A stretch of DNA of 64,000 nt, taken from contig JAAWWF010000004.1 of assembly GCA_021404565.1 (NCBI GenBank), positions 1 through 64,000 on the forward strand, read 5' to 3'. Below are positions 44,829 through 54,386 of the stretch, piece by piece. Position 1 is the stretch's first letter. Each line of letters opens with the position of its first letter. The position numbers and the translations under genes are program-made. The notes below the pieces were generated by a model that had not been told where the DNA came from, did no database searches, and saw only the letters and a list, made by a program, of their open reading frames with translations. Origin of the DNA: Roseivirga sp. GTDB lineage: Bacteria; Bacteroidota; Bacteroidia; Cytophagales; Cyclobacteriaceae.

Positions 44829-45164
44829 ATGAGAAACTGGGATCTTGGAGCATTCGAAGAAGTAGTTTTAATGGCGATCGGCATCCTTGGTCAAAATGCC
44901 TACGGTGTTACCATTAAGGAAGAACTGGAAAAGCACACCCGCAAAAGACCAAGCGTAGGAGCTTTGCACTCCGCCCTATACCGTTTGGAAAATAAGGGGT
45001 ATGTCACATCTATGGAATCAGGTGCTACGGCAGAAAGAGGAGGCAGGAGAAAACGTTTTTACAGCATGACAGCCAGTGGCAAAGAAGTCCTGCTCAAAAC
45101 GCATGAGTTCCGTACCAATATGCTTGATCTTATCCCCGGTCTTAACAACGGGGACCCTTCCTGA
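44829..45164 (+). CDS. PadR-family transcriptional regulator, second copy
   Basis: This 111-residue winged-helix repressor has the opening WDLGAFEEVVLMAIGILGQN and the HTH region YGVTIKEELEKHTRKRPSVG. The wing contains AERGGRRKRFYSMT. It is paralogous to the PadR at 29950. It lies downstream of the permease, so autoregulation of the permease would need a site upstream of 42173, where I see no obvious palindrome. Confidence 0.9.
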   Translation: MRNWDLGAFEEVVLMAIGILGQNAYGVTIKEELEKHTRKRPSVGALHSALYRLENKGYVTSMESGATAERGGRRKRFYSMTASGKEVLLKTHEFRTNMLDLIPGLNNGDPS

Positions 45165-45178
45165 TTTAAATAAAGAAC

Positions 45179-45832
45179 ATGGAAAAGAACATTGTCCTTA
45201 TTCATAGCGCTGTTGCCGTTTTCATGGTGCTTTACCTGATAATACGCCTGCTTATTTCTCTTTTCATGCTTAGGGACCGCGAGAGACAATTGAAGTTCAG
45301 ACAACGGTTTAAAAAAGCAGATTGGATTTTTGCTGCCTTAGTGCTGCTGTCGGGTCTGTATCCTCTGTCGATTCCGGATCAGTTTGAGCTTTATCACCTT
45401 GTGAAACTATTGGTGCTCATACTTTTTATCTGGCTAAGCCGGTACGTAAAAAGTCTCAATTTTGCCTTGGTCACTTTGATCAGCACTGTGCTCGTTTTGT
45501 ATGCAGGATATGCCTCGTTTACTGATCAGCCCGTTTTTCCCAAAAAGCAAGTCACTTTTGAGCAGGCAAACCCTGATGACGCCTCTCTATCAGCCCTGGA
45601 AAAAGGGCAATTGATTTTCACCACCCATTGTACAGCATGTCATGGAACGAATGGTAAACTGGGGCGTTTTGGAGCGGCTGACCTCACTCTGTCCAAACTG
45701 TCTCTGGAACAAAAAATTGATATAATCAGCAATGGAAGCCCGCTTACCGTGATGCGCTCATTTACCAATGATCTCTCACAAGAAGAAATTCGTCAGGTGG
45801 CTGCATTCGTCCATGGGCTTGCTGAAGAATAG
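45179..45832 (+). CDS. Membrane protein fused to a cytochrome c domain
   Basis: This 217-residue protein has four predicted membrane helices in residues 1-115 (HSAVAVFMVLYLIIRLLISL, WIFAALVLLSGLYPL, LVKLLVLILFIWLS, ALVTLISTVLVLYAGYA). The first part resembles SirB-like membrane proteins. A periplasmic class I cytochrome c follows with C151-T-A-C154-H155 and a likely axial methionine in PLTVMRSF (~190). It is probably an electron carrier tethered to the inner membrane; the partner is unknown. It starts 14 bases after the padR stop. Confidence 0.82.
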   Translation: MEKNIVLIHSAVAVFMVLYLIIRLLISLFMLRDRERQLKFRQRFKKADWIFAALVLLSGLYPLSIPDQFELYHLVKLLVLILFIWLSRYVKSLNFALVTLISTVLVLYAGYASFTDQPVFPKKQVTFEQANPDDASLSALEKGQLIFTTHCTACHGTNGKLGRFGAADLTLSKLSLEQKIDIISNGSPLTVMRSFTNDLSQEEIRQVAAFVHGLAEE

Positions 45833-46162
45833 TTGTTTTTTGGGAAGCCTTGTCTACTCAAATGGAGGCTGGTCCACGGCTTGTCCCGTACTATAGTCCA
45901 CGTTTTGTCCTTTTCGTACATCAAATCTGAACCTCATTTTCGTCAAATTTACTATCAGGAACTTTGCTCTTAACGGAGCAGAACATTATGTAGTCCGGAG
46001 AAGCCGGGTTGCGACCAGGGTGTCATGTTTACATACTATTAGCCAATAAATTCGACACTCGGTGTTTAGGTGAGTGTGCCCGACAGAGAACCTGTCGGGC
46101 ACCCAAGTTTTAGACCAAACCTATTGTGACTGACTGCGTTATCTTTTCCATATCATTGCCCT
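45833..46162. other. Intergenic region with one strong hairpin
   Basis: These 330 bases hold no convincing gene. The main structure is a perfect 11-bp stem, gtgcccgacag / ctgtcgggcac around agaac (46076-46102). It may terminate the upstream cytochrome transcript or act in a leader of the HIT gene. It lacks a proper T-run (ccaagtttt follows). Confidence 0.5.
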
Positions 46163-46642
46163 ATGAAAAAGATACTTGTTAGCCTCCTGTTCTCTATGAT
46201 CATTGTGCCTGTCCTGGGCCAATCAAAAGCTTATACCGAAAAGAAGAATGCGAAGCTGGCTGTCAAGTCACCTTTCGAGAAGATATGGGATGGTGAACTC
46301 CCAGCCGAGGTAGTTTATAAAGATGATCAGATTATTGCCTTTGTGCCTTTGCGCAGACAGACTCCCGTTCACTATCTGATAGTACCTAAAAAACGCATCA
46401 CCACCATCAATGAAATGACGGACGATGATGCGCAGGTAGTTGGCAAAATGTTTATCGTGGCAAGAGATCTCGCCAAAAAATACGGAATTGCGGAAACCGG
46501 TTACCGCCTTGCTATCAATACAAATGAAAATTCAGGACAGTCTGTATTTCACTTGCACCTGCATTTGCTGGGCGGTATGAAAACGGGCCCCATGGTTGAT
46601 CAGACCTATACCGACCCGAACCCCAGAAAGGGGAAAGACTAG
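46163..46642 (+). CDS. Exported HIT-family protein
   Basis: This 159-residue HIT-family hydrolase has the catalytic triad motif HLHLHLLGG (~132-140). Unusually it begins with a clear signal peptide, MKKILVSLLFSMIIVPVLGQ, so it is predicted to be exported, whereas most HIT nucleotide hydrolases are cytoplasmic. The domain starts at SPFEKIWDGELPAEVVY. Substrates could be extracellular nucleotides; this is inference. Confidence 0.85.
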   Translation: MKKILVSLLFSMIIVPVLGQSKAYTEKKNAKLAVKSPFEKIWDGELPAEVVYKDDQIIAFVPLRRQTPVHYLIVPKKRITTINEMTDDDAQVVGKMFIVARDLAKKYGIAETGYRLAINTNENSGQSVFHLHLHLLGGMKTGPMVDQTYTDPNPRKGKD

Positions 46643-46646
46643 CACC

Positions 46647-47150
46647 TTAGAAAACCAATGGGGTTCCTTTTGCCCAATCTTTCTCATCTATCCGAACACC
46701 GTTAACCGATCCGGTATCCCAGTCCTGGGCTATTTTCCATTGACCATTCTCTTTCCTGAGCACTACATGAAACCTGGCGTAGTATGTTCTCTCTTCTTCT
46801 CCAGGCCGGCTGTTAACGATTTTGTAATAGCCTACTTCATATCCGGTATTGCCTGAATAGACTCTTTGCTCGAACCAAAAATGGATCATGCGTTTGTCTT
46901 TTCTTTCTATGCTTCTGGCAAAGGATTGAGCTGTACGATCTTTATAGGCTTGGCCTACAGTGAGGCCGCTGCCACTTGCCCGGAGTACATCATCAGTATG
47001 CAGATTGTTGAAAGCTTTGGCATCAAATCTCGACCAGCTTTCTACAAAAGATTTCCAAAGCGTTTCGTTTACCTCCTTCTCTATGGCTTGCTGGGCAAGG
47101 CCAAGGTTAGTAATCAACAAGAGTAATAAAATAGATAGGTTGAGTTTCTT
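46647..47150 (-). CDS. Exported SnoaL/NTF2-like protein (DUF4440 type)
   Basis: This 167-residue protein starts at MKKLNLSILLLLLITNLGLA, a signal peptide; the longer frame with MRLLEIKKL is rejected. The NTF2-like fold is indicated by FVESWSRFDAKAFNNLHTDD, YARFHVVLRKENGQWKIAQD and the terminal WDTGSV. These proteins sequester small ligands or act as hydrolases; function unknown. It is convergent with the HIT gene (four-base gap). Confidence 0.78.
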   Translation of the reverse strand, partial: KKLNLSILLLLLITNLGLAQQAIEKEVNETLWKSFVESWSRFDAKAFNNLHTDDVLRASGSGLTVGQAYKDRTAQSFARSIERKDKRMIHFWFEQRVYSGNTGYEVGYYKIVNSRPGEEERTYYARFHVVLRKENGQWKIAQDWDTGSVNGVRIDEKDWAKGTPLVF

Positions 47151-47222
47151 CATGAGTTTTTTGATTTCAAGAAGTCTCAAACAAACGATCCATGCTCACC
47201 AAATCATAATATGATGATAAGT

Positions 47223-48272
47223 TTAGGACAGGGCCTGTTTTCTGAAAACTGATGGAGTAATTCCTACCGCTTTTTTGAAAACAGTGTTGAAACGGGAGAG
47301 GCTATTGAACCCACTTTCATAAGCAATGGTGGCCACTTTTTCTAACCGTTTTTCAGGATCAGAGAGTAGCTTCTTCGCCAGATCAATTCTGTGACTGTTA
47401 ATAAAGTCAGTAAAGCTTTGGTGGTAGGTAGAGTTGATTACCTGCGAAAGTGCATTGGTCGAAACCCCAAGGTCAGCTGCGAGTTTTGAGAGTGATAATT
47501 CAGGGTCCAGAAAACACTGATCCACCTTTACTTTAAGCTCCAGTTTTTCTCTGAGTAAACTCACTTTTTCCTGCGTTACTGAAGATCCGGGATATTTGGA
47601 CTGAAAGTAAGTTGTAAACCGGTTTTCCTGGAGCATGATGGCACTGACGGCATAAAGCCCAATAGCATAAAGCACCGCTCCCCCTATATAGCCGGAATAC
47701 TTAAACAGGGCAGGAGAGTATACCAATAGCAGGATTCCCGTAATAATAAGGAAATCCCTCAACCACCTGCTGTCGGTTTTTGGAGAGCCTTTTGCCTGCT
47801 TTTTGAGATGATTTCTATAAATCCATACAGCCTGTAGGTAGTAAAAGAGAATGGATATGTAAGAGGCATGTAGGGCAAAATCGCGCCAAAAGGGCCAGGA
47901 CTGAAAGGGGCATGTAACCAGTAGTAAAAAATAGGGAGTAAAATGCCAGAGGTATTTCTTTGAGAAAGCAAATCTTGGCTGAGTTTTGGATAGGAAATAG
48001 AGCACCATTAGAGGGCCGATAGCAAACTGATGGGTAAGCCCGATGTTAACGAGCAACCGCCATACTGCCAGGCTCATTTGCAAATCAGGATCGAGTTCTC
48101 TGATATGAACAACAATGTTTTTAGCAATCCTGATGGAGGTAACTAAGAGCAGCAGGGAGAAAATCCGATTGGAAATACCATTTTTCTTCCGGAACCAAAG
48201 AACAATGGAGAAAAGAATGCCCTGGAAGGAGCCAAAAGCAGCAAAGAGTGTCAGCCAATCCAGTCGGAACAA
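47223..48272 (-). CDS. AraC-family regulator with N-terminal membrane domain
   Basis: The first ~215 residues are hydrophobic with about seven membrane helices (FGSFQGILFSIVLWF, IFSLLLLVTSIRIAKNIVVH, FLIITGILLLVYSPALF, AVLYAIGLYAVSAIML). The C-terminal ~110 residues are an AraC-type double HTH (LSKLAADLGVSTNALSQVIN, then KVATIAYESGFNSLSRFNTV). It is a one-component membrane regulator of a type frequent in Bacteroidota. The signal is unknown, and neighbouring genes give no clear target. Confidence 0.88.
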   Translation of the reverse strand: MFRLDWLTLFAAFGSFQGILFSIVLWFRKKNGISNRIFSLLLLVTSIRIAKNIVVHIRELDPDLQMSLAVWRLLVNIGLTHQFAIGPLMVLYFLSKTQPRFAFSKKYLWHFTPYFLLLVTCPFQSWPFWRDFALHASYISILFYYLQAVWIYRNHLKKQAKGSPKTDSRWLRDFLIITGILLLVYSPALFKYSGYIGGAVLYAIGLYAVSAIMLQENRFTTYFQSKYPGSSVTQEKVSLLREKLELKVKVDQCFLDPELSLSKLAADLGVSTNALSQVINSTYHQSFTDFINSHRIDLAKKLLSDPEKRLEKVATIAYESGFNSLSRFNTVFKKAVGITPSVFRKQALS

Positions 48273-48479
48273 AGCAATGTCTTTTTATACCTCTGCAAGT
48301 CCGTAAAAATTGACCTGATTGTCAACTTTAATTGTGCCCATATTATGAAACGGAGAGTTTTGAACGGTTAAAAATGACCTCCTAAGTGACTTTAGGGCAT
48401 TGTAAATACAATTGATAAGAAGTGTAAATCTATGTTAAGGGATTAGTCGCTGCCTTAGGCGTCCTCTATATTTATCACC

Positions 48480-49931
48480 ATGAACTCAAAAACGAAATAT
48501 CTATCAATCATAACAGCCGTCTCTTTGCTGTGTATGCTCAGCTTACAGCTGTATTTTCTTTATTCCACATATGAAGGAGAGAAACAGGAATTCACAAAGG
48601 ATATCAATACCTCTCTTCAACTAGCCTTACCTGGAGTACAGGAGCACAGACTGGATGAAGTGCACAGGCTCCATGTTCGGGATATTACAGACACCACTCT
48701 GCTAAAGGTTGAGTGGAAGACGGATGATCCTACCAAAACGGCCTTTCAAGTAAAAGATCCCAAGACAGAAGATGTTGTTCTTAGCTATTCTTATGAGCGA
48801 GATGAAAAATCAGACACGATCAGAGATATAAGAGACAAGATATTTGATCTGTTTATGGGAATGGAACGAAAACAACGAGTCTATTTTGGACTCACCAAAG
48901 AGGTAGACAGGCGCAGAAAACTCTATTTTGATACCGTAAGACTTGATTTAGAAATGCTCAGAGACACACTTGATCATAAGTTTCAGGCCCTGAGTATACC
49001 CACAGATTACAGGTTTGAGCTTTTAGATTCAATGACAACAACAGAAGATTTGGGCGCAGTGCTGCACACAAAACGCCTAAAGGCCTATGACAGGTCGATG
49101 GAAGACCTGATTGTGGTTTTTGATCGTCCGACAACTCATGTCCTGGCCAGAATGAACGTGGTACTCGTAGCCTCTGTCACCGTAATTTTACTCATTGCAA
49201 TTGCCTTTATTGCACTGTTCAGAACCATTGGTCGTCAACGCAGGCTCTCCGGTCTCAAAGATGATTTTATTGATAGTATGACACACGAGCTGCTGACGCC
49301 TATCGCCACATTGAAGATATCACTGGAAACCCTGGAGAATAAAGATGTACGGGAAAGTGAAGAGAAAACTTCCAGGTACCTGAATATCTCTAAAATGGAA
49401 CTATCCAGGGTTTCGGATATAGTACATAATGTGCTGTACAGTTCATTACTGGAACAACAAGAAGCAAAACTCAAAGTAGAGCGTATTAATGTCAATGAAG
49501 TGCTTGATGATCTGGTCAATTATCACAGCGACATCAACAAGGGTGTAGACATTCAATACCAAAGCCTCGAAGACCCATGGGTAAGCTCAGACAGGCAGCA
49601 TTTAACCAATGTGCTCCATAACCTGATTGACAATGGCATTAAGTATGCCAATGGCAAGGCCGATATCACCATAATTCCTACGCGCCACGAAAGTGAGTTA
49701 AGTATTGTGGTAAACGACAATGGTTGTGGAATACCTGAAAGTGAGCAGTCCAGGGTTTTCGAGAAGTTTTACCGGTCAAAGGATGTTCAGGACATCAAAG
49801 GGTTGGGAGTTGGATTGTATTACGTAAAGACGATCCTGACACGTTTAAAAGGAAGCGTTGAGCTTTTGCATTCTTCACCAAAGGGTTCTTCCTTTAAGGT
49901 ATCACTCAATACAGCAGGGGGCAGTGAGTAA
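48480..49931 (+). CDS. Sensor histidine kinase
   Basis: This 483-residue kinase has a periplasmic sensor (~30-215) bounded by two membrane helices (IITAVSLLCMLSLQLYFLY and VVLVASVTVILLIAIAFIAL). The HisKA dimerisation helix carries H269 in DSMTHELLTPIATL. The HATPase domain has NLIDNGIKYANG (N box), VNDNGCGIP (G1) and KGLGVGLYYVKTI (G2). It phosphorylates the response regulator encoded next, overlapping by eight bases. The sensed signal is unknown. Confidence 0.93.
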   Translation: MNSKTKYLSIITAVSLLCMLSLQLYFLYSTYEGEKQEFTKDINTSLQLALPGVQEHRLDEVHRLHVRDITDTTLLKVEWKTDDPTKTAFQVKDPKTEDVVLSYSYERDEKSDTIRDIRDKIFDLFMGMERKQRVYFGLTKEVDRRRKLYFDTVRLDLEMLRDTLDHKFQALSIPTDYRFELLDSMTTTEDLGAVLHTKRLKAYDRSMEDLIVVFDRPTTHVLARMNVVLVASVTVILLIAIAFIALFRTIGRQRRLSGLKDDFIDSMTHELLTPIATLKISLETLENKDVRESEEKTSRYLNISKMELSRVSDIVHNVLYSSLLEQQEAKLKVERINVNEVLDDLVNYHSDINKGVDIQYQSLEDPWVSSDRQHLTNVLHNLIDNGIKYANGKADITIIPTRHESELSIVVNDNGCGIPESEQSRVFEKFYRSKDVQDIKGLGVGLYYVKTILTRLKGSVELLHSSPKGSSFKVSLNTAGGSE

Positions 49932-50622
49932 TAAGAAAATCCTTTTAGTAGAAGATGAATTGTCGCTGGCCATGGTGGTGAGCGACAATTTACAATCTGC
50001 AGGCTATCGCGTAACGCATGCCCGCAATGGGGAGGAGGGGCTCAGGACCTTCTTCGTTATGCAACCAGATCTTGTCATTCTGGACGTAATGATGCCCAAG
50101 GCAGATGGCTATTCCGTAGCGCAGTCGATCAGAGAAACTGACAAGCGTACCCCGATACTTTTTCTCACCGCCAAGGTGCAGACCAAAGACGTAATCAAAG
50201 GTTTTGAGTCCGGAGGAAATGATTACATCCGCAAGCCATTCAGCATAGAAGAGCTGTTGATTCGAATCAAAGTAATGCTGAATGAAAACAGACTCCTGGA
50301 GAAAGCGAAACCAAAGGTAGAAGACACTTTTCAACTGGGTGATTACGAGTTTGACAGCCGCAAATTTGAACTTTTCTTCTCAGGTATCGGGAAAAAACTC
50401 ACCTACAGAGAGTCAGATTTATTGAAGCTGTTTTGCCAGAATCAGGACGAAACACTCAACAAAAAGACGCTCCTGCTCAAGGTCTGGCAAGATGATTCCT
50501 TTATCAATTCTCGTAGCCTGGATGTATTTGTATCGCGACTGCGCAAATATTTAAAGCAGGACCCCAGGGTTCAGATCATTAATATCAGGGGAGTCGGTTA
50601 TAAGTTGATGATCCATTCCTGA
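49924..50622 (+). CDS. OmpR/PhoB-family response regulator
   Basis: The real start is GTG at 49924 (VSNKKILLVEDE), eight bases inside the kinase gene, with an AGGGGG ribosome site seven bases upstream. A longer ATG frame from 49858 is a shadow of the kinase. It has 232 residues: receiver domain (D54 phosphoacceptor in LVILDVMMPK) and a C-terminal winged helix (YRESDLLKLFCQNQDETLNK, SLDVFVSRLRKYL). It is the partner of the upstream histidine kinase. Confidence 0.93.
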   Translation: MSNKKILLVEDELSLAMVVSDNLQSAGYRVTHARNGEEGLRTFFVMQPDLVILDVMMPKADGYSVAQSIRETDKRTPILFLTAKVQTKDVIKGFESGGNDYIRKPFSIEELLIRIKVMLNENRLLEKAKPKVEDTFQLGDYEFDSRKFELFFSGIGKKLTYRESDLLKLFCQNQDETLNKKTLLLKVWQDDSFINSRSLDVFVSRLRKYLKQDPRVQIINIRGVGYKLMIHS

Positions 50623-50735
50623 TCAATCGCAAAAAAGAAACAGCTCCTGTTACGGCAAATTGTCAAGTCTTCTTATTTTTGACCGTTAGAAGTATGAAGG
50701 CCGGTTAACAGGCCTTCGAAAACGGAACTGAATAT

Positions 50736-51464
50736 ATGGGAAGAGCATTTGAATTTCGTAAGGGTAGAAAAATGAAGCGCTGGGGCATGATGTCCCGTAT
50801 TTTTCCAAAGCTGGGTAAAGCCATCACCATGGCTGCCAAAGATGGAGGAATTGACCCCGATATGAATGCTGCGCTGCGTACGGCTATTCAGAATGCTAAG
50901 GCGCAGAACATGCCTAAGGATAACATCGATGCAGCTATCAAGCGGGCTATCAGCAAGGATGTGGATGCCTTTATCGAGATAAACTATGAAGGTAAAGGAC
51001 CCCACGGTGTGCTGGTTTTTGTAGAATGTGCTACTGACAATCAAAACAGAACGGTCGCCAATGTAAAGTCCTATTTCAATAAGGCAGGAGGCAGCCTGGT
51101 ACCGACAGGATCACTGGAGTTTATGTTCAGCCGCAAGGCCGTATTTGAGTTTCTGAAAACAGAAGGTATGGACCTTGAAGAGATGGAGTTTGAACTGATT
51201 GATGCCGGTCTGGAAGAGATTGAGGAAGATTTCAACGAAGAGGAAGAAACCACCACCATTTATGTCACAGGCGACTACAAAGCCTTTGGTGGCTTGCAAT
51301 CGGCCCTGGAGGGAATGAGTATTGATGTGAAAAATGCCAGCCTGAAGCGATATCCAACCACACCGGTAGAATTTACCGAAGAGCAAATCGAGGAAATGGA
51401 TAAGATGCTTGATAAGCTCGATGAGGACGAAGATGTACAGGCCGTATATACTAATATCGCCTGA
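50736..51464 (+). CDS. yebC: YebC/PmpR family translation/transcription factor
   Basis: This 242-residue protein has the hallmark opening [20 protein letters not shown] and the [15 protein letters not shown] block. [20 protein letters not shown] follows, then [21 protein letters not shown] and a C-terminal [19 protein letters not shown]. It is conserved in nearly all bacteria and binds DNA and, by recent reports, helps translate difficult motifs. It stands alone here. Confidence 0.95.
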   Translation: MGRAFEFRKGRKMKRWGMMSRIFPKLGKAITMAAKDGGIDPDMNAALRTAIQNAKAQNMPKDNIDAAIKRAISKDVDAFIEINYEGKGPHGVLVFVECATDNQNRTVANVKSYFNKAGGSLVPTGSLEFMFSRKAVFEFLKTEGMDLEEMEFELIDAGLEEIEEDFNEEEETTTIYVTGDYKAFGGLQSALEGMSIDVKNASLKRYPTTPVEFTEEQIEEMDKMLDKLDEDEDVQAVYTNIA

Positions 51465-51559
51465 GAAATAACCTGGTAGACTCATAAGTCTTCTATGCGA
51501 AAGACATGATTTTTGAGAAATAGATGGTAGATTGAGACTATCAACTAAACTCAGAATTC

Positions 51560-54328
51560 ATGTCTTTTTTAATGCCAGCCAACCTCAATTTCAGAGGCCT
51601 TTTTTCTGGATGCTTATTTGCCATTCTTTCCACAGGCCTTCTTGCTCAAAGTAGTACACCCGGAACCTTAAAAGTAGAAGATTACGGAAAGTGGGAAAGC
51701 CTTGGCTTCAGCCGTGGGTTTTCTCCTGATGGGAATTGGTTTGTGTATGACATCCGCAGAAACAATGATAAGAACGAATACCGACTACATAACCTGAGAG
51801 CAGGCACGATCAAAGTGCTTACTGAGGGTCAGAGAGCCAGTTTTTCGTCCGATAGTCGCTGGTTAGGCTACTTTATCGCACCCAGCGCGGCAGAGCGAAA
51901 AAAGAGTAAGAAGCCACTCAGAAACAAGTTCAGGTTGATGGATTTGAATGGGGGAGACAGTCTTACCATCAAAGATGTTAGCAGTTTTTCCTTCAGCGAT
52001 AAGGCTGACTTCCTGGCCATGAAGCGTTATCCCGCGAAGGGAAAGAAAAGCAGAGGGGGGGATTTAGTCATAAGAAACCTGGCAACCGGAGTAGAGGTGA
52101 ATTTTGGTAATGTAGCGCAGTTTTCCTGGCAGGAAGAAGGCAGTCTGCTGGCTATGGTGATAGATGCTGATGGCAAGGCCGGTAATGGTATTCAGCTCTT
52201 TAACTCCACAACCGGAACAATTCGCGTCCTGGATAACAAAGAAGCTGTTTATACTGGTTTAAACTGGAGGGATGATAGTGATGATCTCTCTGTCTTCAGG
52301 TCCTTTAAAGATGAAGGCTATGAAGATAGTACGCAGCATATCCTTGCCTGGAAAGGGCTGGCAGGCAAAAAAGTGGAGACCTTTGTATTTGATCAAACTG
52401 CTATGACGGGATTCTCTGACGATCACAGAGTTGTTAACAACCGATCACTGACCTGGTCGGACAAGGGAGAGTCTATCTTCTTTAACATTACCGCCTGGAA
52501 CAAAATACCTGAGCCGGACACTACCAAAACCGACAAGAGTGAGGCACAGGATTTAACAGATGAAGCACCTGATTTGCAAATATGGCACAGCAAAGATGTA
52601 CAGGTAATACCGGAGCAAGAGCGGAAAGCACGTGGAAAACGGGAAGATCAGTACACAGCGGTATGGCATCTTGCAGACAACAGTTATGTGCAGCTTACGA
52701 ATGATCTGGTAGAGAGGGTTAACCTACAAACTGACTTAAACAAGCTGATCGGTTATGATGCTTCTCCCTATGAGCAGGATGCTATGTTTGGTAGAGGGAA
52801 TAATGATATATACATCATTGACCTTAAAACCGGTAATCAAACCAAAGTACTTTCCAAGCTTAACTTCGCCTATAATCTCAGCCCAAATGGACGATATCTG
52901 CCATATATTAAAGGAGGAGAGCTCTTTGTAAGGGACCTGAATACAAATGCCGATAAGCAGCTGTCAAACGAGAACGCTTCCTTCGTGAATCGGGATGATG
53001 ATCACCCTTCGCCAGAGAAGTTTCCATACAGGTTTATTTCCTGGGAGCAGTCGGGTAAATCCTTCTTTATACATTCTAAATATGATGTTTGGCAGTTCTG
53101 GGCCGATGGATCCAGGTCCAGGAAAATTACCGATGGCAAGGCAACAGGAACTCTTCACCGCATTGTTTATGTGGATTTTGAGAATCGTGGTAAACCAATA
53201 GATGAGAAGGCCGCTATGTATGTCAGCCTGTTCGGTGAGAAATCAAAGAAATCAGGATATGGGTCGGTAGTTCCTGGTAAGCCATTGAAAACTCATGTCT
53301 GGCAAGACGCCAGAGTAGGGCGCCTTACCAAAGCGAAAGAAGCGGATCAGTATGCCTTTGTTTCGGAAACCTTTAGCGACTCTCCGGATTACTTCACCGT
53401 TTCTGGTGACTTCTCAGATGTTAAACAAGTTTCAGAAACCAACCCCTTCCAGAAGGATTACCTCTGGGGAAAATCGGAGCTTGTTACCTATAAAAACCAC
53501 AATGGCAAGGAATTGCAGGGGGTACTTTACTATCCGGCCAACTATGAGGCTGGTAAAAAGTATCCGATGATTACCTATATCTATGAGCTTTTGTCTAATG
53601 GCTTGCATGGCTATGGCATGCCCTCACAACGCAATTACTATAGCAATGGAGTGTTCACGCAGGAGGGATATTTCGTGCTCAGACCTGATATTCTGTTCGA
53701 TGCGGGTGACCCGGGTATCTCATCGGTACGCACCATGGAAGCGGCAGTGAAGAAGGTAGTGGATATGGGGCTGGTGGATGAGAAGAAGGTAGGCCTCATT
53801 GGGCATTCCTGGGGTGGTTATCAGGCGGGTTATGCCGTAACTCAAACTGATATTTTTGCTGCCAGTGTTGCCGGTGCCGGCCTGACCAATCTGACCAGCA
53901 TGTATGGCATGATTGCCTGGGCCTTTGGGGGAGCCCCTGAAAGCGCCCACTTTGAGGTGAGCCAGGAACGTATGGAGGTGCCTCCCTATGAAGATGTAGA
54001 GCGGTATATCAGAAACTCCTCTGTATTCAATGTTCATAAGCTCAATACACCGCTGCTTTTTGAAGTAGGAGACAACGATCAGAATGTAGACTGGCGACAG
54101 GGTATAGAGTATTATAATGCAGCCAGAAGAGCAGGGAAACAGTTTGTGCTTTTGGTTTATGCTAAAGAGGGACACGGCCTCCGACAGGATAAAAACCGAT
54201 CTGACTATCAGATGCGCATCCTTAAATGGTTTGGCCATTACCTCAAAGGAGATGAGGCACCTGCCTGGATCAATCAGGGAGTTTCTTACGAGGAGCAGAT
54301 GAAGACATTGAAAGACTGGAAGAAATAA
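51560..54328 (+). CDS. Exported S9 family prolyl oligopeptidase
   Basis: This 922-residue protein begins with a signal peptide (LFSGCLFAILSTGLLAQ). A long N-terminal beta-propeller region (TolB/PD40 repeats such as LSPNGRYLPYIKGGE) precedes the alpha/beta-hydrolase domain from ~670. The nucleophile is S750 in GHSWGGYQ, with the Asp in VGDNDQNVDW and His in EGHGLRQ. It is much longer than DPP4-type enzymes because of inserted low-complexity segments. It probably degrades peptides in the periplasm or outside. Confidence 0.9.
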   Translation: MSFLMPANLNFRGLFSGCLFAILSTGLLAQSSTPGTLKVEDYGKWESLGFSRGFSPDGNWFVYDIRRNNDKNEYRLHNLRAGTIKVLTEGQRASFSSDSRWLGYFIAPSAAERKKSKKPLRNKFRLMDLNGGDSLTIKDVSSFSFSDKADFLAMKRYPAKGKKSRGGDLVIRNLATGVEVNFGNVAQFSWQEEGSLLAMVIDADGKAGNGIQLFNSTTGTIRVLDNKEAVYTGLNWRDDSDDLSVFRSFKDEGYEDSTQHILAWKGLAGKKVETFVFDQTAMTGFSDDHRVVNNRSLTWSDKGESIFFNITAWNKIPEPDTTKTDKSEAQDLTDEAPDLQIWHSKDVQVIPEQERKARGKREDQYTAVWHLADNSYVQLTNDLVERVNLQTDLNKLIGYDASPYEQDAMFGRGNNDIYIIDLKTGNQTKVLSKLNFAYNLSPNGRYLPYIKGGELFVRDLNTNADKQLSNENASFVNRDDDHPSPEKFPYRFISWEQSGKSFFIHSKYDVWQFWADGSRSRKITDGKATGTLHRIVYVDFENRGKPIDEKAAMYVSLFGEKSKKSGYGSVVPGKPLKTHVWQDARVGRLTKAKEADQYAFVSETFSDSPDYFTVSGDFSDVKQVSETNPFQKDYLWGKSELVTYKNHNGKELQGVLYYPANYEAGKKYPMITYIYELLSNGLHGYGMPSQRNYYSNGVFTQEGYFVLRPDILFDAGDPGISSVRTMEAAVKKVVDMGLVDEKKVGLIGHSWGGYQAGYAVTQTDIFAASVAGAGLTNLTSMYGMIAWAFGGAPESAHFEVSQERMEVPPYEDVERYIRNSSVFNVHKLNTPLLFEVGDNDQNVDWRQGIEYYNAARRAGKQFVLLVYAKEGHGLRQDKNRSDYQMRILKWFGHYLKGDEAPAWINQGVSYEEQMKTLKDWKK

Positions 54329-54386
54329 GCAAGAACTGTCTTCGAGGAAGCATTTCACCTGAGGACAGGCTTTAGGTTATTATGAA

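Noticed and set aside
49858-49923. ATG start for the response regulator inside the kinase gene
   Set aside because: The 22 extra residues are a frame shadow of the kinase. The receiver domain begins at the GTG with a ribosome site.
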